A DNA stretch of 43,332 nucleotides from Acidobacteriaceae bacterium (lineage in GTDB: Bacteria; Acidobacteriota; Terriglobia; Bryobacterales; Bryobacteraceae), in NCBI GenBank assembly GCA_019244055.1, contig JAFATG010000181.1, forward strand, positions 1-43,332, written 5' to 3'. Each line of letters opens with the position of its first letter. Position 1 is the stretch's first letter. Positions 23,515-32,956 of the stretch are shown here, in pieces. The translations under genes and the position numbers were made by a program. Under the pieces are notes generated by a model. The model was given only the letters and a program-made list of their open reading frames with translations. It made no database searches and was not told where the DNA came from.

Positions 23515-24840
23515 TTAGGCGCAGCTATCGCCTTCTTTGAAATTCCGGTACGCTTCATCCAGTAGCTCCACAACGTGCATCACACGCTCGCCGTTCCCGT
23601 ATAGTCGTGCGCCTGCCGCGAGCTGGAGCATGCATCCGGGATTTGCTGTCGCAATAATCGAGGCCTTAATGCGCTTCACGGATTCCATCTTGTGTTTCAA
23701 TATCTGCATCGCCATCTCATTGTGAGTCAAATTGTAAATGCCGGCGCTTCCGCAGCACAGATCTGCCATCGGCATTTCGCGGAAGCTCACTCCGGGTATC
23801 TGCTGCAGTAATTTCCGTGGAGCGCTCTTGATCTTCTGGCCGTGAGCGAGATGGCAGGAATCCTGATACGTGACGATTGCGTCAACTGCTCCCATAGACT
23901 CGGCAAGTTCGATCGAAGTGAGATATTCGGTTACATCCTTCAGATGCTGGCTGAATTCATGTGCCCGTTTGGCATACGCCGGGTCCGACGCTAGCAGCTC
24001 GCCGTATTCTTTCAAAGTGGAGCCGCAGCCGGCGGCGTTGGTGATTATCGCATCGCAGTTCACTTCCGAGAACGCGTCGATGTTCCTCCGTGCGAGAGCC
24101 TTGGCCTCGAGCGAGCGCCCTGAATGCAGATGCAGAGCGCCACAACAGTTTTGCGCAGCAGGGATAACCACTTCGCAACCGTTCTTCTGCAGGACGCGGA
24201 CTGTCGCCTCGTTCAGACGAGCGAATGCAACATTGGCGATACATCCAGCAACGAATGCTACTCGATACCGTTGCGTACCAATGGCTGGAAACGTTCTTCC
24301 GATGTTCGAAAAGAAGAAGGGTATTTCGGCGCTCGGGGCAAGCGCTTCGATCGACTCGAGCTGGCCGAACAGTTTAAGAACGCCTGTCGCACGAACAACG
24401 GGCTGGAAACGAGATGCTTTATATAAGTACAAAGCAGTCCCCGCGACCTGAAGCGCCATTCGGGACGGAAGCAACCCCTTGAACGTCAAATTCCCGAGCA
24501 GTCGTGAGAATCGCGAGGCTGGCCTTTTCGCGTGAATCTGTGCCCTCGCGGCTTCGATCAATCGTCCGTAAGGAACGCCTGAAGGGCAGGCGGTTTCGCA
24601 ACCGCGGCAAGCCAGACACAAATCGAGATGCTCAATGTACTGCTTATTTATCGGAGCCCCCTTGTTAACCTCGTTCATCTGATAGATCCGTCCGCGAGGC
24701 GAATCCATCTCCAGACCAAGTTCCCGGTAAGTTGGACACGCATTCAAGCACAATCCGCAATGCACGCACTTGTCGAGATCAGATTGAGCCGGTCCCTCGG
24801 CAACGGAATTGAGAACAGGGATCCCTTCAGATCCGGCCAT
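23515..24840 (-). CDS. glcF: Glycolate oxidase iron-sulfur subunit GlcF
   Basis: A 441-residue protein. I start at the ATG at 24840 (MAGSEGIPVLNS), 14 bases inside the end of glcE; the frame is open 12 codons further. Two 4Fe-4S motifs occur: CVHCGLCLNACP and CLACRGCETACP, followed by two CCG domains (NCCGALHLHSG and LCCGSAGIYNLT) that in this family coordinate further cofactors. It carries electrons from the flavin subunits of glycolate (or lactate-type) dehydrogenase toward the quinone pool. The overlap with glcE indicates coupled translation. GlcD is not in the window. Confidence 0.9.
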   Translation of the reverse strand: MAGSEGIPVLNSVAEGPAQSDLDKCVHCGLCLNACPTYRELGLEMDSPRGRIYQMNEVNKGAPINKQYIEHLDLCLACRGCETACPSGVPYGRLIEAARAQIHAKRPASRFSRLLGNLTFKGLLPSRMALQVAGTALYLYKASRFQPVVRATGVLKLFGQLESIEALAPSAEIPFFFSNIGRTFPAIGTQRYRVAFVAGCIANVAFARLNEATVRVLQKNGCEVVIPAAQNCCGALHLHSGRSLEAKALARRNIDAFSEVNCDAIITNAAGCGSTLKEYGELLASDPAYAKRAHEFSQHLKDVTEYLTSIELAESMGAVDAIVTYQDSCHLAHGQKIKSAPRKLLQQIPGVSFREMPMADLCCGSAGIYNLTHNEMAMQILKHKMESVKRIKASIIATANPGCMLQLAAGARLYGNGERVMHVVELLDEAYRNFKEGDSCA

Positions 24841-25987
24841 ACAGACGCAACCGGTTGAGGGTGTTACCAGGATCAAACATGTGCTTGACTCTCTTCATGA
24901 TGGCAAACGCATTCACCGCCGCATCGGTTGAGGGTATGAGCCAAAGGTCCCTATTGGCGCGAATTTCATCGGGCGCGAACTCCACGCTCACGCTCCAGCC
25001 CTTGTCCGTCGCGGCCCGCCAAAGCGGTCCCACGCTGTTCCATGAGCGCAAATAAACGTAACTTGCCCCCGAACCCGCATGTGAGATGCAACCGCCGAAA
25101 ACGAGGCGTAACAAGTCGCGCAATTCCGTCAGGCTTGTAAGGACCCTCAGCACGATCCCGGAGGGGTTTCGACGAAGAAAATCCGGTGTGAACTCATGCA
25201 TCTGATTCCACCAGCTACGATCTTCCTCGCCGCTCAGCCGGTTGGCGCCTTCGAGGTCCTTCGCGTATCGGGCGAGGACATTGGTTGATCCCGCCGCCCT
25301 GATCGCGAGAACCAAACCACGGTGGCCCAAGCGCGTGGCTACGACTGGCGAAATCAGGTCAATCGTCCACGGCCTGAGAGAGCTTCGCAGTATCGAATCG
25401 CGTTTGACCAAGGCCTCCTCGAGATCACCAAACGTAAACAGAAATGTTTCGGTGGCTTCCGGCAAGGGATGCACTCGGAAGTTAACGCTGACGATTGCGG
25501 CCAAAGTTCCGAAGCTGCCGATCATCAGTTTGCCAATGTCAAGCCCTGCGACATTCTTAACCACCATGCCACCCGTCGGGACGATCTCGCCTTGGAGCGT
25601 GGCAAAGCGCATGCCGATTACCAAGTCTCGTGCAGTCCCAAAACGGCGCCGCATGGAGCCACTGATATTCGCGGCAACTACCCCGCCCACAGTCATCTGA
25701 GGCCAGGACGGAGGGTCGAGCGCGATCATCTGCCGTTCACGCGCGAGAAAATCCTGGAGTGCAGCAAACGGCATTCCAGCCTCGACACTAATGGTGAGGT
25801 CATGCGGCTCATACTGCAGAATCCGGTTCAGGCCTGTAGTCGTAATTGCCACGTCCGCGTCAAGGCAAGGGCCAGCCATTAGTCTCTTGCTGCTATTGCC
25901 GACTAGTTGAACGCTTCTGTTCGCAGCGGCCGCCTGCCGCAGAGTTTCCGCCAGATCCTCCGCCCTGGGCGGGACTAATTGTGGCAT
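24827..25987 (-). CDS. glcE: Glycolate oxidase FAD-binding subunit GlcE
   Basis: A 386-residue FAD_binding_4 protein. The FAD-binding half shows VQLVGNSSKR, DLTISVEAGMPFAALQDFL, MTVGGVVAANISG and GGMVVKNVAGLD; the C-terminal half is the shorter GlcE-type cap that ends LNRLRLYGRI. Length is typical of GlcE rather than the longer GlcD. It precedes and overlaps glcF on the minus strand. It diverges from the acyl-CoA dehydrogenase gene across 144 bases. The GlcD partner must be elsewhere or replaced. Confidence 0.88.
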   Translation of the reverse strand: MPQLVPPRAEDLAETLRQAAAANRSVQLVGNSSKRLMAGPCLDADVAITTTGLNRILQYEPHDLTISVEAGMPFAALQDFLARERQMIALDPPSWPQMTVGGVVAANISGSMRRRFGTARDLVIGMRFATLQGEIVPTGGMVVKNVAGLDIGKLMIGSFGTLAAIVSVNFRVHPLPEATETFLFTFGDLEEALVKRDSILRSSLRPWTIDLISPVVATRLGHRGLVLAIRAAGSTNVLARYAKDLEGANRLSGEEDRSWWNQMHEFTPDFLRRNPSGIVLRVLTSLTELRDLLRLVFGGCISHAGSGASYVYLRSWNSVGPLWRAATDKGWSVSVEFAPDEIRANRDLWLIPSTDAAVNAFAIMKRVKHMFDPGNTLNRLRLYGRI

Positions 25988-26131
25988 TGTTTCTCTATTC
26001 TCTCCAGCAGTTTCGGATGATTGCCATCCTGGATGCTAAGCTGGCGACAGACTCCAGGGTTCTTCTAGACGCAAGTCGCTTTTAACTTGCTTCCGGCCTG
26101 GGCGACGCCTCACCGGGCGGATTGCACAATT

Positions 26132-27274
26132 ATGGACTTTGAATATTCGGTGGAGCAGATTCAGCTCCGCGAATCCGTGCGGGATTTTGCCGGGGCGGAA
26201 ATCGCCCCGCATGTCTTGGAATGGGATGAAAACCAAACGTTCCCCCTCGCTGTGATCAAGAAAGCGGGAGAACTCGGGATCATGGGCACTATTTTCCCGG
26301 AAGAACTCGGCGGCGCCGGGCTCGGTTATATCGAATACGCCATTATCATCGAAGAGCTGGCGCGTGTGGATCCGAGTGTGGCTCTTATAGTCGCGGCGCA
26401 CAATTCCCTTTGCACGAATCATATCTATCTCGCCGGCAACGAGGAGCAGCGCAGGAAGTACATTCCAAAATTGGCGAAAGGCGAGTGGATTGGATGTTGG
26501 TCATTGACGGAACCCGAGGCGGGTTCCGACGCGGCCGGCACGCGCACGACCGCTGTTCACAAAGACGGTAATTGGGTTCTAAACGGTGGCAAAACCTTCA
26601 CGACGAACGCGCAGTATGCGGATGTCTGTGTCGCTATGGCTGTCACGGACCGTTCCGCATCTCAACACGGGATTTCAGCATTCATCCTGGAGAAGGGTGC
26701 GCCGGGCTTTCGCGTCGGGAAGAAAGAAAACAAGCTGGGTATGCGGGCCAGCGCCACGGGAGAAGTGCTGTTCAATGATTGCCGGCTGTCTGAGTCTCAG
26801 CTCCTCGGAAAGCAAGGGGAAGGCTTCGTAGACAGCCTCCGAGTTTTGGATGGCGGCCGTATCTCGATTGCCGCCTTGGCCCTCGGCACCGCGCAAGGAG
26901 CGTTCGATGCCGCTCTCAAATATTCAAAGCAGCGTAAGCAATTTGGCCGGTTCATTTCTGAATTTCAGGCCATCCAACACAAGTTGGCCGATATGGCCAC
27001 GGACATTGAAGCCGCGCGCTGGTTGGTATACAGCGCCGGCGCGAAGAAGGACGCCGGCAAACGCGTCACGAGAGAATCCGCGATGGCTAAATTGTTTGCC
27101 TCCGAGATGGCCGTGAAAGTGGCGGACCAGGCTCTCCAGATCCATGGCGGCTACGGGTTTATCAAAGATTATCCGGTCGAGAAGTTTTATCGTGACGTAA
27201 AGCTATGCACGATCGGCGAAGGAACAAGCGAGATCCAACGCCTGGTGATTGCACGTCAGTTGCTGAAAGACTAA
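26132..27274 (+). CDS. Acyl-CoA dehydrogenase
   Basis: A 380-residue flavoenzyme oxidising acyl-CoA to enoyl-CoA. I use the ATG at 26132 ([16 protein letters not shown]), which gives the normal family length; the frame is open 15 codons upstream. Visible signatures: [12 protein letters not shown] (FAD/substrate loop), the helical C-terminal domain with [20 protein letters not shown], and catalytic-base region IGEGTSEIQ with E363. The sequence most resembles short/branched-chain enzymes. It is the first gene of a tight cluster with MeaB and methylmalonyl-CoA epimerase, so valine, isoleucine or odd-chain breakdown is a fair inference. Confidence 0.92.
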   Translation: MDFEYSVEQIQLRESVRDFAGAEIAPHVLEWDENQTFPLAVIKKAGELGIMGTIFPEELGGAGLGYIEYAIIIEELARVDPSVALIVAAHNSLCTNHIYLAGNEEQRRKYIPKLAKGEWIGCWSLTEPEAGSDAAGTRTTAVHKDGNWVLNGGKTFTTNAQYADVCVAMAVTDRSASQHGISAFILEKGAPGFRVGKKENKLGMRASATGEVLFNDCRLSESQLLGKQGEGFVDSLRVLDGGRISIAALALGTAQGAFDAALKYSKQRKQFGRFISEFQAIQHKLADMATDIEAARWLVYSAGAKKDAGKRVTRESAMAKLFASEMAVKVADQALQIHGGYGFIKDYPVEKFYRDVKLCTIGEGTSEIQRLVIARQLLKD

Positions 27275-27275
27275 A

Positions 27276-28229
27276 TTGGACCGCCAGCTTTCCTCCGATC
27301 AGCTAGAGAACCGGATTCTCACCGGCGATGCGCGAGCTCTAGCTCGCGCCGCAACTCTCATTGAGAGCCAGGGAGAAATCGGGCGGCGGCTCATCGCAGC
27401 CTTGTTTCCACACACGGGTAGAGCGATGGTGATCGGCGTGACCGGACCGCCCGGGGCAGGGAAGAGCACGCTGGTGGACCAACTTGCGAAAGTTCTTCGC
27501 AGGCAGGGCAAGACGGCCGGTATTATCGCCGTTGATCCGAGCAGTCCATATTCGAGGGGAGCGATACTGGGCGATCGGATCCGGATGCAGGATCACTACC
27601 CCGATCCGGGCGTTTTTATCCGTTCAATGGCGAGCCGCGGGAAGCTGGGAGGATTGGCTGCGGCGACACTCGACATGGCGTTGCTGCTCGATGCAGCGGG
27701 TCGAGAGGTGATCCTCATTGAGACGGTCGGAGTGGGCCAGGATGAGGTGGAAATTGCCAGGCTTGCTGATGTCACCGTTCTTGTCCTGGGGCCTGGTTTC
27801 GGGGACGACGTTCAGGCCATCAAGGCAGGGATCATGGAAATCGCGGACGTCTTCGCAATCAATAAAGCCGACTTACCAGGAGCTGATCGCTTAGAACAGG
27901 AGATTCGCGCGATGCAGAGCCTTGCTGATGATGCCGGGCGGGAAAACGCGGCTTCGATACGTCGGGTAGTTGCCACGGAAGGGAAAGGAATTGGCGAGCT
28001 GCTCGGGGCCATTGAGGGCGCCTTTCGAACCCGCGGCCGGCGAAGTGCGCGAACAGAGACATGGAATTATCGCCTTCGTGAAATGCTGCGCGACAGCTTG
28101 CTCGAAAACCTGGCCGAGGAGATGGTCCAACAGCATGCCGATCGGGTGGCGGAGAAGATAGAAGATCCCTATACAGCCGTAGCCGCACTTCGTGATGAAC
28201 TCAGCCATGCTGGGAGTGGGCGAATGTAG
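27276..28229 (+). CDS. meaB: MeaB/ArgK-type GTPase, methylmalonyl-CoA mutase chaperone
   Basis: A 317-residue G3E-family P-loop GTPase starting at TTG one base after the upstream stop. Motifs: GPPGAGKST (K63), DPSSPYSRGAILGDRIRM, ETVGVGQDEVEIA and NKADLPG. MeaB loads and protects the B12 cofactor of methylmalonyl-CoA mutase. The mutase is not in the window, but the methylmalonyl-CoA epimerase gene starts directly at the next base after the stop, which supports this function over other ArgK-like roles. Confidence 0.92.
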   Translation: MDRQLSSDQLENRILTGDARALARAATLIESQGEIGRRLIAALFPHTGRAMVIGVTGPPGAGKSTLVDQLAKVLRRQGKTAGIIAVDPSSPYSRGAILGDRIRMQDHYPDPGVFIRSMASRGKLGGLAAATLDMALLLDAAGREVILIETVGVGQDEVEIARLADVTVLVLGPGFGDDVQAIKAGIMEIADVFAINKADLPGADRLEQEIRAMQSLADDAGRENAASIRRVVATEGKGIGELLGAIEGAFRTRGRRSARTETWNYRLREMLRDSLLENLAEEMVQQHADRVAEKIEDPYTAVAALRDELSHAGSGRM

Positions 28230-28637
28230 ATGAGCATCGAGATAGATCATTTGGGAATCGCAGTGCGCGACTTGGAGCAGGCGCTTCGTTTCTATGAACA
28301 GGTGCTCGGAATGGAAGTCAATCATTGCGAAACCGTGGAAGCAGAGCAGGTGAGAGTTGCGATGCTTCCTACGGCCGGGAATACCGCTGGCAACCGGATC
28401 GAGCTATTAGAGGCAACACACCCGGATTCACCGATCGGCAGGTTTATCGCTAAGCGCGGGCCGGGACTGCATCATATTGCGCTTCTGGTGGACGATCTGG
28501 AAGAAACCAGTCTAAGGCTCAGAAACAACGGCGTGCAGTTATTAAATGAACCGCGAGCCGGCGCGGGCGGCCACCGATACGTGTTTGTGCATCCCTCTTC
28601 AACGGGCGGCGTTTTGCTAGAGCTTGTACAGAAATAA
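28230..28637 (+). CDS. mce: Methylmalonyl-CoA epimerase
   Basis: A 135-residue vicinal-oxygen-chelate (glyoxalase-fold) protein interconverting the two stereoisomers of methylmalonyl-CoA. Two beta-alpha-beta-beta-beta modules are visible. Metal ligands: His in IDHLGIAV, His in LHHIALLVDD and Glu in GVLLELVQ; the family segment IELLEATHPDSPIGRF is present. The gene follows meaB without a gap. The product feeds propionyl-CoA carbon into succinyl-CoA together with a mutase encoded elsewhere. Confidence 0.92.
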   Translation: MSIEIDHLGIAVRDLEQALRFYEQVLGMEVNHCETVEAEQVRVAMLPTAGNTAGNRIELLEATHPDSPIGRFIAKRGPGLHHIALLVDDLEETSLRLRNNGVQLLNEPRAGAGGHRYVFVHPSSTGGVLLELVQK

Positions 28638-28669
28638 CGTCTCGGTATTGTATCAGGGAGTTAATTGCA

Positions 28670-29539
28670 TTGGACACCAAAGCAGAAATCGGGATTATTG
28701 GCGGAAGTGGTCTGTACTCCATGCCCGGATTTTCCGTGCAACGAGCGGTGAAACTCGACACTCCGTTCGGAGACCCGTCTGATTCGTACATGGTGGGAGA
28801 GTTGGAAGGAAAACCGGTTGCCTTTCTGTCACGGCACGGTCGAGGGCACCGGATCTCTCCGTCCGAGTTGAATTTTCGCGCGAACATATTCGGGATGAAA
28901 ATGCTGGGCGTGGAGCGCATTCTCTCTCTCAGTGCGGTCGGCTCTCTGAAAGAGGAACATGCGCCTCTGGATTTCGTCATTCCCGATCAGTTCTTTGATC
29001 GCACTCGCGGCCGAATCTCGACGTTTTTTGGGCAAGGCATTGTGGCGCATATAAGCTTTGCCGATCCTGTTTGCGGTCAGCTCGCGAAAGTTGTGGACCA
29101 ATCCGCTCGTCAGATTAGAATCAACAGCAAGCTTGGGGGCACCTATCTCTGTATGGAAGGCCCGGCTTTTTCAACGCGCGCCGAATCGCTCATTTATCGC
29201 AGTTGGAACATGGACGTCATCGGCATGACGAATTTGCAAGAAGCGAAACTGGCGCGTGAGGCGGAGATCTGCTATGTAACGATTGCCATGGTGACCGATT
29301 ACGATTGTTGGCACGAAGAACACGATTCCGTCACCGTGGACCAGATCATTGGGAACCTGACAAGAAATGCAGACAGTGCCTGTAAGTTGGTGCGGCATGT
29401 GGTTCAAAATTTGACGCCGGAGCGGAGCTGCAAATGCAGTTCAGCGCTGAAACATGCAATCATCACGGACCGTAACGCCATCCCATCCGAAACGAAGAGG
29501 AAGCTGAGGCTGCTGATTGGCAAGTATATTGGCGAGTGA
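28670..29539 (+). CDS. mtnP: S-methyl-5'-thioadenosine phosphorylase
   Basis: A 289-residue purine phosphorylase starting at TTG. Motifs: IGIIGGSGLY, LSRHGRGHRI (phosphate site), GSLKEEHAP, CMEGPAFSTRAES and IGMTNLQEAKLARE with VTDYDCW; the two Asp residues in the last motif select adenine-type bases. It cleaves methylthioadenosine to adenine and methylthioribose-1-phosphate, recycling a by-product of polyamine and related synthesis. The C-terminus (about residues 235-289) is longer than the minimal enzyme and helical. Its end overlaps the next gene's possible start. Confidence 0.9.
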   Translation: MDTKAEIGIIGGSGLYSMPGFSVQRAVKLDTPFGDPSDSYMVGELEGKPVAFLSRHGRGHRISPSELNFRANIFGMKMLGVERILSLSAVGSLKEEHAPLDFVIPDQFFDRTRGRISTFFGQGIVAHISFADPVCGQLAKVVDQSARQIRINSKLGGTYLCMEGPAFSTRAESLIYRSWNMDVIGMTNLQEAKLAREAEICYVTIAMVTDYDCWHEEHDSVTVDQIIGNLTRNADSACKLVRHVVQNLTPERSCKCSSALKHAIITDRNAIPSETKRKLRLLIGKYIGE

Positions 29540-30755
29540 GCTAGCCCAGGAAATCCTCGACGCGTGTCTGAGGGATGGGACCTGGCCAGCGCGTGCTCTT
29601 GACGATCTGGTTCAACGCGCCCTGGATGAAGACGATCTATTTCGGGCGACGGCGGCAACCCGGGCGCTCTTCGGCATTGTGATTGAGCGCCTCGGAGATC
29701 TATTCGAGCCGGCCTTGTGTGATGTATACGCGCGACTCTTTTCTCACGTGATCGCGCGCGCTCTCCCGGAGCACAATGCAGCCGATCTTTTCAACAGATA
29801 TCAGAAAATCCGACAGGTCCGACACTTTCCAGGCGGTGAGGTGAACCGGGTGTTTGTCTTATCACGGGTCACCCTCGGAGCAGATGTTGCCGTTAGCAGC
29901 GTCGCTCTCAGCGCGGCTAAGCAGCGATTTCCTGATGCCGAGATCTGTTTCATCGCTCCAGCAAAGAACAGCGAAATGTTTGGGGCCGACGCCCGCGTGG
30001 TTCCTCTGAGCGTGATGTACGGCCGGACCAGCTTGCTTCGCGATCGACTACTGGCCGCCGCGGAACTCCAGGTCGCCACGGACGAGCTTGGATCCATCGT
30101 CATTGATCCCGATTCCCGCTTGACGCAGCTTGGCCTCATTCCGATTTGCGACGACTCACGTTACTTCTTCTTCGAGAGCCGTGCTTTCGGAGGTCAATTC
30201 GACGGTAGCCTTACCGCACTCACGGCTCAGTGGCTGCGCGAAGTATTCGACATGGATGAGGTTCCGCCCTACGCGGCGCCTCCAAGGCAGGAAAGAATCG
30301 CAGATATCACCGTGAGCTGGGGTGTCGGCGACAACTCGAACAAACGTCTGGATGATGATTTCGAGTTTCAGGTGACGTCTGCATTGCTGGAACTGAACCG
30401 GCCGATTTTAATGGACCGGGGAGCTGGAGGGGAGGAAGCCGAGCGGGTGGACGCCCTATATGCCCGGCTCGGTTCACCGTCATTGCTGCGATTGCATAAC
30501 GGTAGTTACGCTTCCTTCGCTAGCCACATTCTGCAAAGCGATCTCTATCTCGGCTATGATTCGGCCGGGCAGCACGTAGCTGCTGCGGGGAAAGTGCCGC
30601 TTATCACGATATTTGCTGGTCACGTATGCCCGCGCATGCTCTCGCGCTGGCGCCCTGGAGGCTCGTCCTCTCACATTGTGCTTATCGATGACGAGAACCG
30701 TGCGACAGCTTTAGACCGGACCCGCCGCGCTATTGCGGCGGCGGGGGCAGCGTAG
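29517..30755 (+). CDS. GT-B-fold protein related to glycosyltransferase family 9
   Basis: A 412-residue cytoplasmic protein. Residues about 1-95 are helical and unfamiliar. From RVFVLSRVTLGADVAVSSVA there is a first Rossmann domain like that of heptosyltransferases (LSAAKQRFPDAEICFIAP), and the C-terminal part has SDLYLGYDSAGQHVAAAGK and PLITIFAG, equivalent to the nucleotide-sugar site of family 9. Donor and acceptor are unknown. The TTG at 29517 overlaps mtnP; a TTG at 29529 is an alternative. The 3' end overlaps the convergent gene by 26 bases. Confidence 0.65.
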   Translation: MASILASELAQEILDACLRDGTWPARALDDLVQRALDEDDLFRATAATRALFGIVIERLGDLFEPALCDVYARLFSHVIARALPEHNAADLFNRYQKIRQVRHFPGGEVNRVFVLSRVTLGADVAVSSVALSAAKQRFPDAEICFIAPAKNSEMFGADARVVPLSVMYGRTSLLRDRLLAAAELQVATDELGSIVIDPDSRLTQLGLIPICDDSRYFFFESRAFGGQFDGSLTALTAQWLREVFDMDEVPPYAAPPRQERIADITVSWGVGDNSNKRLDDDFEFQVTSALLELNRPILMDRGAGGEEAERVDALYARLGSPSLLRLHNGSYASFASHILQSDLYLGYDSAGQHVAAAGKVPLITIFAGHVCPRMLSRWRPGGSSSHIVLIDDENRATALDRTRRAIAAAGAA

Positions 30756-31995
30756 GCAGCTCCCATGGATTCGAACCGCCACCAGATTTTGCAGGCACTG
30801 GTTTCGAAGGCACGGGTTTGTCGGGTGTTGATCCATTCGCTGGCTGCTCCTCGGTCTTGCTCGAATCGAGTGGCGCCGGCGGCGGAGCATTGGGGTTCGT
30901 ATCGTACGTGATGGTAGATTCTGTCCCGAACTTGCGATAATTACGGAACTCGATCTCATTCTTCCAGGCTTGGCGTCCGGCGCGTCCGAGCAGCAATGCC
31001 CGCAATGGACAAACGTACTGCTGGCCGCTGATATCAACCAGGTCGTAATCGAGAATCTCGGTTGTCTCCTGAACGGGAAAACTTCTCGGGATATTGACTG
31101 CGATGAATTTGATCCGATCGATTTCGCCGGTGTTGGGATCGGCGTACACCAAACCCTTGTAAGCCGTGATGATCCGTTGCTCGTCACCAGGGCTGTCGGC
31201 GTACGTTATGGAATAACTGGAGCGCCCGCTATCGATGAAATAGTTAAATACAGCCATCCGCCGCCCCCGTAGGGTGGCCCAATGATCCCAGCCAAATTCA
31301 GCCTCGCTTTTCGGTTCAAATATACTGCGCATCATGCCCGCGAATTCACCTGTGGATCGCGCGCCCCCACCTCCGACGCCTCCCATATCCGTATCGACAA
31401 TCTTTCCGTTCACCGAGTAGACCTTGTACTTCTCTTCGCCCTCGTTGTAGCTGACCTTCGCCAAAATCGTTCCGATACTCATGTAATGGTCTCCGGCATT
31501 GGGGTCCACATAGCGCCGATCAACTCTGACACAGATGTAATTCGGCAGGCTCTGCTCGTATGACATCGCGTATTGCCGCATGAGATCCAAAATCTGATGC
31601 TGGCGAATCGAATCAGGCGGCGGTATCGGCGGTGCTTTCGCACTCAGTGTCATTGTTGGAGCCCCGGAGGAGAGCGTATTGTCGGGCACCGTCGCCGGTG
31701 AATACGTCGAATCGTGCTGCGGGCGTTTCATGTTTGCTGTCCGGTCGCGAAGCTCGTCGAGAGCTTCTATCGTCTTAGCGCCGGCGCCCTGGGCCTGAAG
31801 GTCGGTGATCGTCTTATCTGTCAATTTCTCGGTGAGCTCGATCTTCTTTACGTACGCAGCGATTTGCTTATCTGTATGCTGGTGGAGAGCCAGTTCCGAG
31901 CGGATGAAATCCGCTAACTGCTGCACATTCATCTGCATCTGGGCCTGCAACGCTGCGGCAAAGCACACGGCGAGCAGGCTTAGACGGAACCTCAT
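30730..31995 (-). CDS. Secreted protein of unknown function, proline-rich C-terminus
   Basis: A 421-residue protein. I use the ATG at 31995 (MRFRLSLLAVCFAAALQAQ), which gives a clean signal peptide; the frame is open 14 codons upstream. Residues about 20-85 are helical and charged, then a low-complexity stretch (KAPPIPPPDS), a central beta-rich domain with YICVRVDRRYVDP and FNYFIDSGRSSYSITYAD, and a proline-rich tail ending LPPPPQ. I do not recognise a named domain, though similar secreted proteins are common in Acidobacteriota. It follows a DUF3108 gene after 53 bases, so both may act in the envelope. Confidence 0.75.
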   Translation of the reverse strand: MRFRLSLLAVCFAAALQAQMQMNVQQLADFIRSELALHQHTDKQIAAYVKKIELTEKLTDKTITDLQAQGAGAKTIEALDELRDRTANMKRPQHDSTYSPATVPDNTLSSGAPTMTLSAKAPPIPPPDSIRQHQILDLMRQYAMSYEQSLPNYICVRVDRRYVDPNAGDHYMSIGTILAKVSYNEGEEKYKVYSVNGKIVDTDMGGVGGGGARSTGEFAGMMRSIFEPKSEAEFGWDHWATLRGRRMAVFNYFIDSGRSSYSITYADSPGDEQRIITAYKGLVYADPNTGEIDRIKFIAVNIPRSFPVQETTEILDYDLVDISGQQYVCPLRALLLGRAGRQAWKNEIEFRNYRKFGTESTITYDTNPNAPPPAPLDSSKTEEQPANGSTPDKPVPSKPVPAKSGGGSNPWELPTLPPPPQ

Positions 31996-32048
31996 ATCAA
32001 CATCATGACGCACGACCGAACCCCGAGGTTGCCGCACGCCCCTAAAGG

Positions 32049-32810
32049 CTAAAGCGATTCGTCCTTTACGAGTCCAATAGTGATGGTTCCGATCGGAAAT
32101 CCGAGATGTAGCTGAAACTGAACGGGTAAACGCCGGCTGTCATCACTCAGCCAGATAAGAAGGGTTCCTTTGCGCTTATATAAGACATCATCGAATAGAT
32201 AGGCTTGGTATCGGACGCAGGAATAATTACTGCCTGTGGCGCTGATGTTCTCTTTCTGCTGTGCTCGAATCTTTCCCATGACGAGCCTTTTGCCATTAGT
32301 GATTGGCAGGGTCGTGATTCCGCCCGGCGCCACCGGTACACTCCGCAAGGCTGCCAGCGCGCCGATGATGTCATAAGCGCAGGGAGGGTCGTCCAATTCC
32401 TCGCGCCGATTGGTGTTCCTAAGGACGTCTTTTTCGTCGTAGACGATTTTGCGCCGCCCGGTGTCGAACGTCAAACGCGTAATCGTGTGCTTCTTACCTT
32501 CCTGAGCATCCAGGAAGGTGTTGACCATGCAGAATCGATCGTTCGTAACTGCCTTGTAGCTATCGAGTACCCGATAAAGGCGGCTTACCAGGCCGGCGCT
32601 CTCGATGTTCATGTTGATATTCCACTCCTGAGCGTTCCCGCGCCGCTGCTGCACTGTGATGTTTCCGGCGGTTACTAACCGCCATTCCACGCGATACGTA
32701 AGCCTTTCGGGATAAGGGAACGTGAGTTGTTGGGCAAGCGTCGTGATCTGCCAGATCACCACACCTGCAATCATGGCGCACGAGCGCAGTATAGGGCGGC
32801 GAGAAATCAT
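32049..32810 (-). CDS. DUF3108-family periplasmic or outer-membrane-associated protein
   Basis: A 253-residue protein with an N-terminal signal sequence (MISRRPILRSCAMIAGVVI, cleavage near TTLAQQ). The mature part begins FPYPERLTYRVEWRLVTAG, the usual DUF3108 opening, and continues as beta-strands with IESAGLVSRLYRVLDSYKA and LLIWLSDDSRRLPVQFQ. DUF3108 proteins are predicted beta-sheet envelope proteins whose function is not settled. It is encoded just upstream of the 421-residue secreted protein on the same strand. Confidence 0.85.
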   Translation of the reverse strand: MISRRPILRSCAMIAGVVIWQITTLAQQLTFPYPERLTYRVEWRLVTAGNITVQQRRGNAQEWNINMNIESAGLVSRLYRVLDSYKAVTNDRFCMVNTFLDAQEGKKHTITRLTFDTGRRKIVYDEKDVLRNTNRREELDDPPCAYDIIGALAALRSVPVAPGGITTLPITNGKRLVMGKIRAQQKENISATGSNYSCVRYQAYLFDDVLYKRKGTLLIWLSDDSRRLPVQFQLHLGFPIGTITIGLVKDESL

Positions 32811-32956
32811 CCGGTTTCTATGGCTTCAGCGCGCCCGATTCCCGGCTTGTGTGCGATTGGTGTACAACGAGCTTCTCAGTATCAACTCTTGAACTGCTCC
32901 AAGTTTGCCAGACCCGGCTTCAAGTCGCAAATGTTTTGGGGTATTTTCGTTCAGAG

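Noticed and set aside
25242-25882. Two long open frames on the plus strand opposite glcE
   Set aside because: They are antisense to a clearly recognisable FAD-binding gene and show no family features.
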